Under the pieces are notes generated by a model. That model was given only the letters and a program-made list of their open reading frames with translations, searched no databases and was not told where the DNA came from. From the NCBI GenBank assembly GCA_947460165.1, contig CANHKH010000132.1, forward strand, positions 1-8,270: a stretch of 8,270 bases of DNA, read 5' to 3'. The DNA comes from Comamonadaceae bacterium (GTDB lineage Bacteria > Pseudomonadota > Gammaproteobacteria > Burkholderiales > Burkholderiaceae_C). Position 1 is the stretch's first letter. Every line of letters begins with the position of its first letter. This document shows positions 6,251 to 8,270 of the stretch, piece by piece. Position numbers and translations under genes: made by a program.

Positions 6251-7258
6251 TCATTTCCCACGAATGTACTTGTTGACGGCGCGGTTGTGCTCGTCCAGCG
6301 AGGCGCTGAAGTGGCTGCTGCCATCGCCTTTGGCCACAAAGTACAGCGCCCGGGTGGGGGCCGGCTGCACAGCGGCCAAAAGAGCAGCCTTGCCCGGCAT
6401 GGCAATGGGCGTGGGCGGCAGGCCAGGGCGGGTGTAGGTGTTGTAGGGCGTGTCGGCCAGCAAATCGCGCTTGCGCAGGTTGCCGTCAAAGCCCTCGCCC
6501 AAACCGTAAATCACGGTCGGGTCGGTTTGCAGCAGCATGCCTGTGCGAAGCCGGTTGATAAAGACGCCACCAATCTGAGCACGGTCTGAGGGCTTGCCGG
6601 TTTCCTTCTCAATGATGCTGGCCAGCACCAGGGCGTCCTCCGGCGAGCGCAGCGGCAGCTTGTCTTGGCGCTGGGTCCAGACCTCGGCCAAGCGCTTGTC
6701 CATGGCACGGGCGGCGCGCTGGAGCACGGCCAAGTCGCTGCTGCCTTTGGCGTAGGTGTAGGTGTCTGGGAAAAACCTTCCCTCGGGGTGCACCCCAGGT
6801 CGGCCTAGGGCGCTCATGATCTGGCTGGGGCTCAATTGCTGGGCGTCGGGCTTGAGCTGCTCAGCCCGGCGCAGCGCGGCCAGCACCTGCGAAAAGTTCA
6901 GCCCCTCAGGCAGGGTGACGCTTTTGAGTGATTCTTCACCCCGCACCAGCATGCTCAGCAGTTGGCGGGGGCTCATGCTCGGCGTGATTTCGTAATTCCC
7001 GGCCTTGATCTGCCTGGCCTGCCCTGACACGCGAAACCAGCCAAACAAAGCGGTGGGCCACACCTGGGCGCCACTGGCCGCGACGGCTTGGGCCACTTGG
7101 CGAGGGCTGGTGCCCAATTCAATCTCCAAGTCCAGTACCTGCGCACCGGGGGGCGGTCGAAAGCCCATGGGCGATTGCAGCCACCACAGCGCAGTCCCCA
7201 TGAACGCCAAACCTGCGGCAAGCCCCAGTGCTGTGAACCAAACCAAGAATCGCCGCAC
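6251..7258 (-). CDS. mltG: Endolytic murein transglycosylase (YceG-like)
   Basis: The 335-residue product is anchored by one N-terminal helix (about 5-27) after an MRR start and faces the periplasm, where MltG cuts nascent glycan strands and so terminates their growth. Residues about 40-115 form the LysM-like N-terminal module; PEGLNFSQVL (117-126) and HPEGRFFPDTYTY (157-169) are family motifs. The catalytic glutamate is E217 in ASIIEKET, close to E218 of E. coli MltG, followed by INRLRTGMLLQTDPTVIYGLG. The GTG at 7258 was chosen because it gives the usual short basic N-terminus, with TGGGG seven bases upstream. A TTG at 7300 would add 14 residues and is the alternative. It is the first gene of the minus-strand operon and is divergent from ygfZ. 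Confidence 0.94.
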   Translation of the reverse strand: MRRFLVWFTALGLAAGLAFMGTALWWLQSPMGFRPPPGAQVLDLEIELGTSPRQVAQAVAASGAQVWPTALFGWFRVSGQARQIKAGNYEITPSMSPRQLLSMLVRGEESLKSVTLPEGLNFSQVLAALRRAEQLKPDAQQLSPSQIMSALGRPGVHPEGRFFPDTYTYAKGSSDLAVLQRAARAMDKRLAEVWTQRQDKLPLRSPEDALVLASIIEKETGKPSDRAQIGGVFINRLRTGMLLQTDPTVIYGLGEGFDGNLRKRDLLADTPYNTYTRPGLPPTPIAMPGKAALLAAVQPAPTRALYFVAKGDGSSHFSASLDEHNRAVNKYIRGK

Positions 7259-7311
7259 CGTGAAACCCCAGGGTAAAAAGGGCAGTCCTGCAAGCCCCAA
7301 ACAAGCTCTTG

Positions 7312-7319
7312 ATCATAAT
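7312..7319. promoter_or_regulatory. Overlapping divergent -10-like boxes between mltG and ygfZ
   Basis: On the plus strand CATAAT (7314-7319) is a good -10 match, 6 nt before the ygfZ ATG. On the minus strand TATGAT (7317-7312) is a -10 match directed at mltG. They share four bases within the palindrome TGATCA and its flank. Neither has a convincing -35 at 17 bp. If both work, polymerase cannot sit on both at once. Confidence 0.4.
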
Positions 7320-7325
7320 TCAGGC

Positions 7326-8270
7326 ATGTCGCCCACCCTGCACGCCCTCTTTCCCGCCAGCTTTCCACACAACAGCGCAGCGCACGCGGGCCACTGCCCC
7401 TTGCTGCACCTGGGCGTGATCCGCGCCGCCGGGGCCGACGCCGTGGCTTTTTTGCAAGGCCAGCTCACCCAAGACGTGGCCTTGCTGCCCGCCCACGGCG
7501 CCCGGCTGGCGGCTTATTGCAATGCCAAAGGGCGCATGCAGGCCAGCTTCATTGTGCTCAAGCCCAGCGAGCAAGAGCTGCTGCTGGTGTGCCTGCGCGA
7601 CGTGTTGCCAGCCCTGCTCAAGCGCTTGTCCATGTTTGTGCTGCGCGCCAAGCTCAAGCTCAGCGACGCCAGCGATGAGTTCACGCTGCTGGGTCTGGCG
7701 GGCGGCGATGGGACTGCTGCACCCTGGAGCTGCCGCGAGGAGGACGGCGCGCATGTGGTGTCTCTTTACCCGGGTGCAGGCGTGCCGCTGGCGTTGTGGC
7801 TGGCGCCTGTCACCGCGCCCAGTCCAGCGGCTCATCTGTCAGGTGCCGAGTTGACGCCTGAGCAGTGGCAGTGGCTGACGGTGCGCTCTGGCATTGCTTT
7901 GGTGGGACAAGCCACTTTTGAGGCTTATGTGCCGCAAATGCTCAATTACGAGTCTGTGGGTGGGGTGAGTTTCAAAAAGGGCTGCTACCCGGGCCAGGAA
8001 GTGGTGGCCCGCAGCCAGTTCAGGGGCACGCTCAAGCGCCGGGCTTATTTGGTCCATGCGGACGGTCCGCTCGCCGCGGGCCAAGAGGTGTTTTTGGCCA
8101 GCGATGCAGAGCAGCCCTGCGGCACAGTGGCCGCCGCCGCCCCCTGCCCCAACGGCAATGGTTGGGACGCCATGGTGTCCATGCAAACCAGCGCGGCGCT
8201 GAGCGATGCAGGACCCTTGCGCGCTGCAGGGTCTTCAGGCTCGCCAGGTCCGGCGCTGGCGCTGCTCGCC
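7326..8270 (+). CDS. ygfZ: YgfZ, folate-binding Fe-S cluster assembly/repair protein (3' end missing)
   Basis: I translated 315 codons without a stop; the frame is still open at the last base. The signature KGCYPGQEVVAR lies at 218-229, with the essential cysteine at C220. The fold is that of GcvT-like tetrahydrofolate-binding proteins: an N-terminal segment with FLQGQLTQDV (43-52) and AAYCNAKGRM (62-71), then LNYESVGGVSFKKGCY before the signature. YgfZ supports maturation or repair of enzymes with Fe-S clusters in the cytoplasm. E. coli YgfZ has 326 residues, so only a few dozen codons at most are expected beyond the window. ATG 7326 is the first start after the divergent region. AGG just before it is too close (1 nt) to act as a normal ribosome site, so the message may be leaderless. 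Confidence 0.94.
   Translation, partial: MSPTLHALFPASFPHNSAAHAGHCPLLHLGVIRAAGADAVAFLQGQLTQDVALLPAHGARLAAYCNAKGRMQASFIVLKPSEQELLLVCLRDVLPALLKRLSMFVLRAKLKLSDASDEFTLLGLAGGDGTAAPWSCREEDGAHVVSLYPGAGVPLALWLAPVTAPSPAAHLSGAELTPEQWQWLTVRSGIALVGQATFEAYVPQMLNYESVGGVSFKKGCYPGQEVVARSQFRGTLKRRAYLVHADGPLAAGQEVFLASDAEQPCGTVAAAAPCPNGNGWDAMVSMQTSAALSDAGPLRAAGSSGSPGPALALLA
8142..8149 (-). other. KOPS-like octamer pointing toward the dif-like site
   Basis: CCCTGCCC on the plus strand within ygfZ, permissive for movement leftward toward the dif-like site even though ygfZ itself runs the other way. Confidence 0.3.

Noticed and set aside
7298..7300. TTG as the start of mltG, adding 14 residues.
   Set aside because: The added segment GLAGLPFLPWGFT does not resemble the usual short basic N-terminus; the GTG at 7258 gives MRRFL directly before the membrane helix.
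7320..7835. A 171-codon minus-strand frame opposite the start of ygfZ.
   Set aside because: The plus strand encodes YgfZ with its signature motif over this stretch, so the minus-strand frame is a shadow.

Overview
The window looks like a stretch of a betaproteobacterial chromosome, most likely Burkholderiales and Comamonadaceae-like (Limnohabitans/Rhodoferax type). The reasons are high G+C, the style of the encoded proteins, and the gene neighbourhood ygfZ / mltG-tmk-holB-tatD. Family assignments come from motif recognition by eye; no database search was possible. No insertion sequence, CRISPR array, tRNA or rRNA was seen.

Left part (1-2759, plus strand): the 3' part of a large fused protein, an NDP-forming acyl-CoA synthetase joined to a GNAT acetyltransferase (Pat-like). 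It is followed by a small two-helix membrane protein of the DUF2892 (YgaP-like transmembrane) type.

Middle (2760-2919): a 160-bp gap between convergent genes. It holds the most notable element of the window, a 28-bp sequence at 2854-2881 that closely matches the XerC/XerD recombination site dif, where chromosome dimers are resolved. Its XerD half and central region appear canonical, while the XerC half is divergent. Genes just left of it run on the plus strand and the five genes right of it run on the minus strand. This is the layout expected where two replication forks meet, so the window probably covers the replication terminus. Octamers of the FtsK-orienting (KOPS) type mostly point toward the site, but their number is close to what base composition alone would give.

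Right part (2920-7258, minus strand, read right to left): mltG (septal peptidoglycan transglycosylase), tmk (dTMP kinase), holB (DNA polymerase III delta prime), tatD (metal-dependent nuclease) and an exported ankyrin-repeat protein. tmk and holB overlap by 4 bp and holB and tatD are 5 bp apart, so these genes form a tight operon. The PilZ gene often found between holB and tatD is absent. The ankyrin gene sits behind a 95-bp AT-rich gap and may have its own promoter.

Right end (7326-8270, plus strand): a nearly complete ygfZ gene, divergent from mltG, which runs off the window. The short divergent region holds two overlapping -10-like boxes on opposite strands. The plus-strand one lies so close to the ygfZ ATG that the mRNA may be leaderless.
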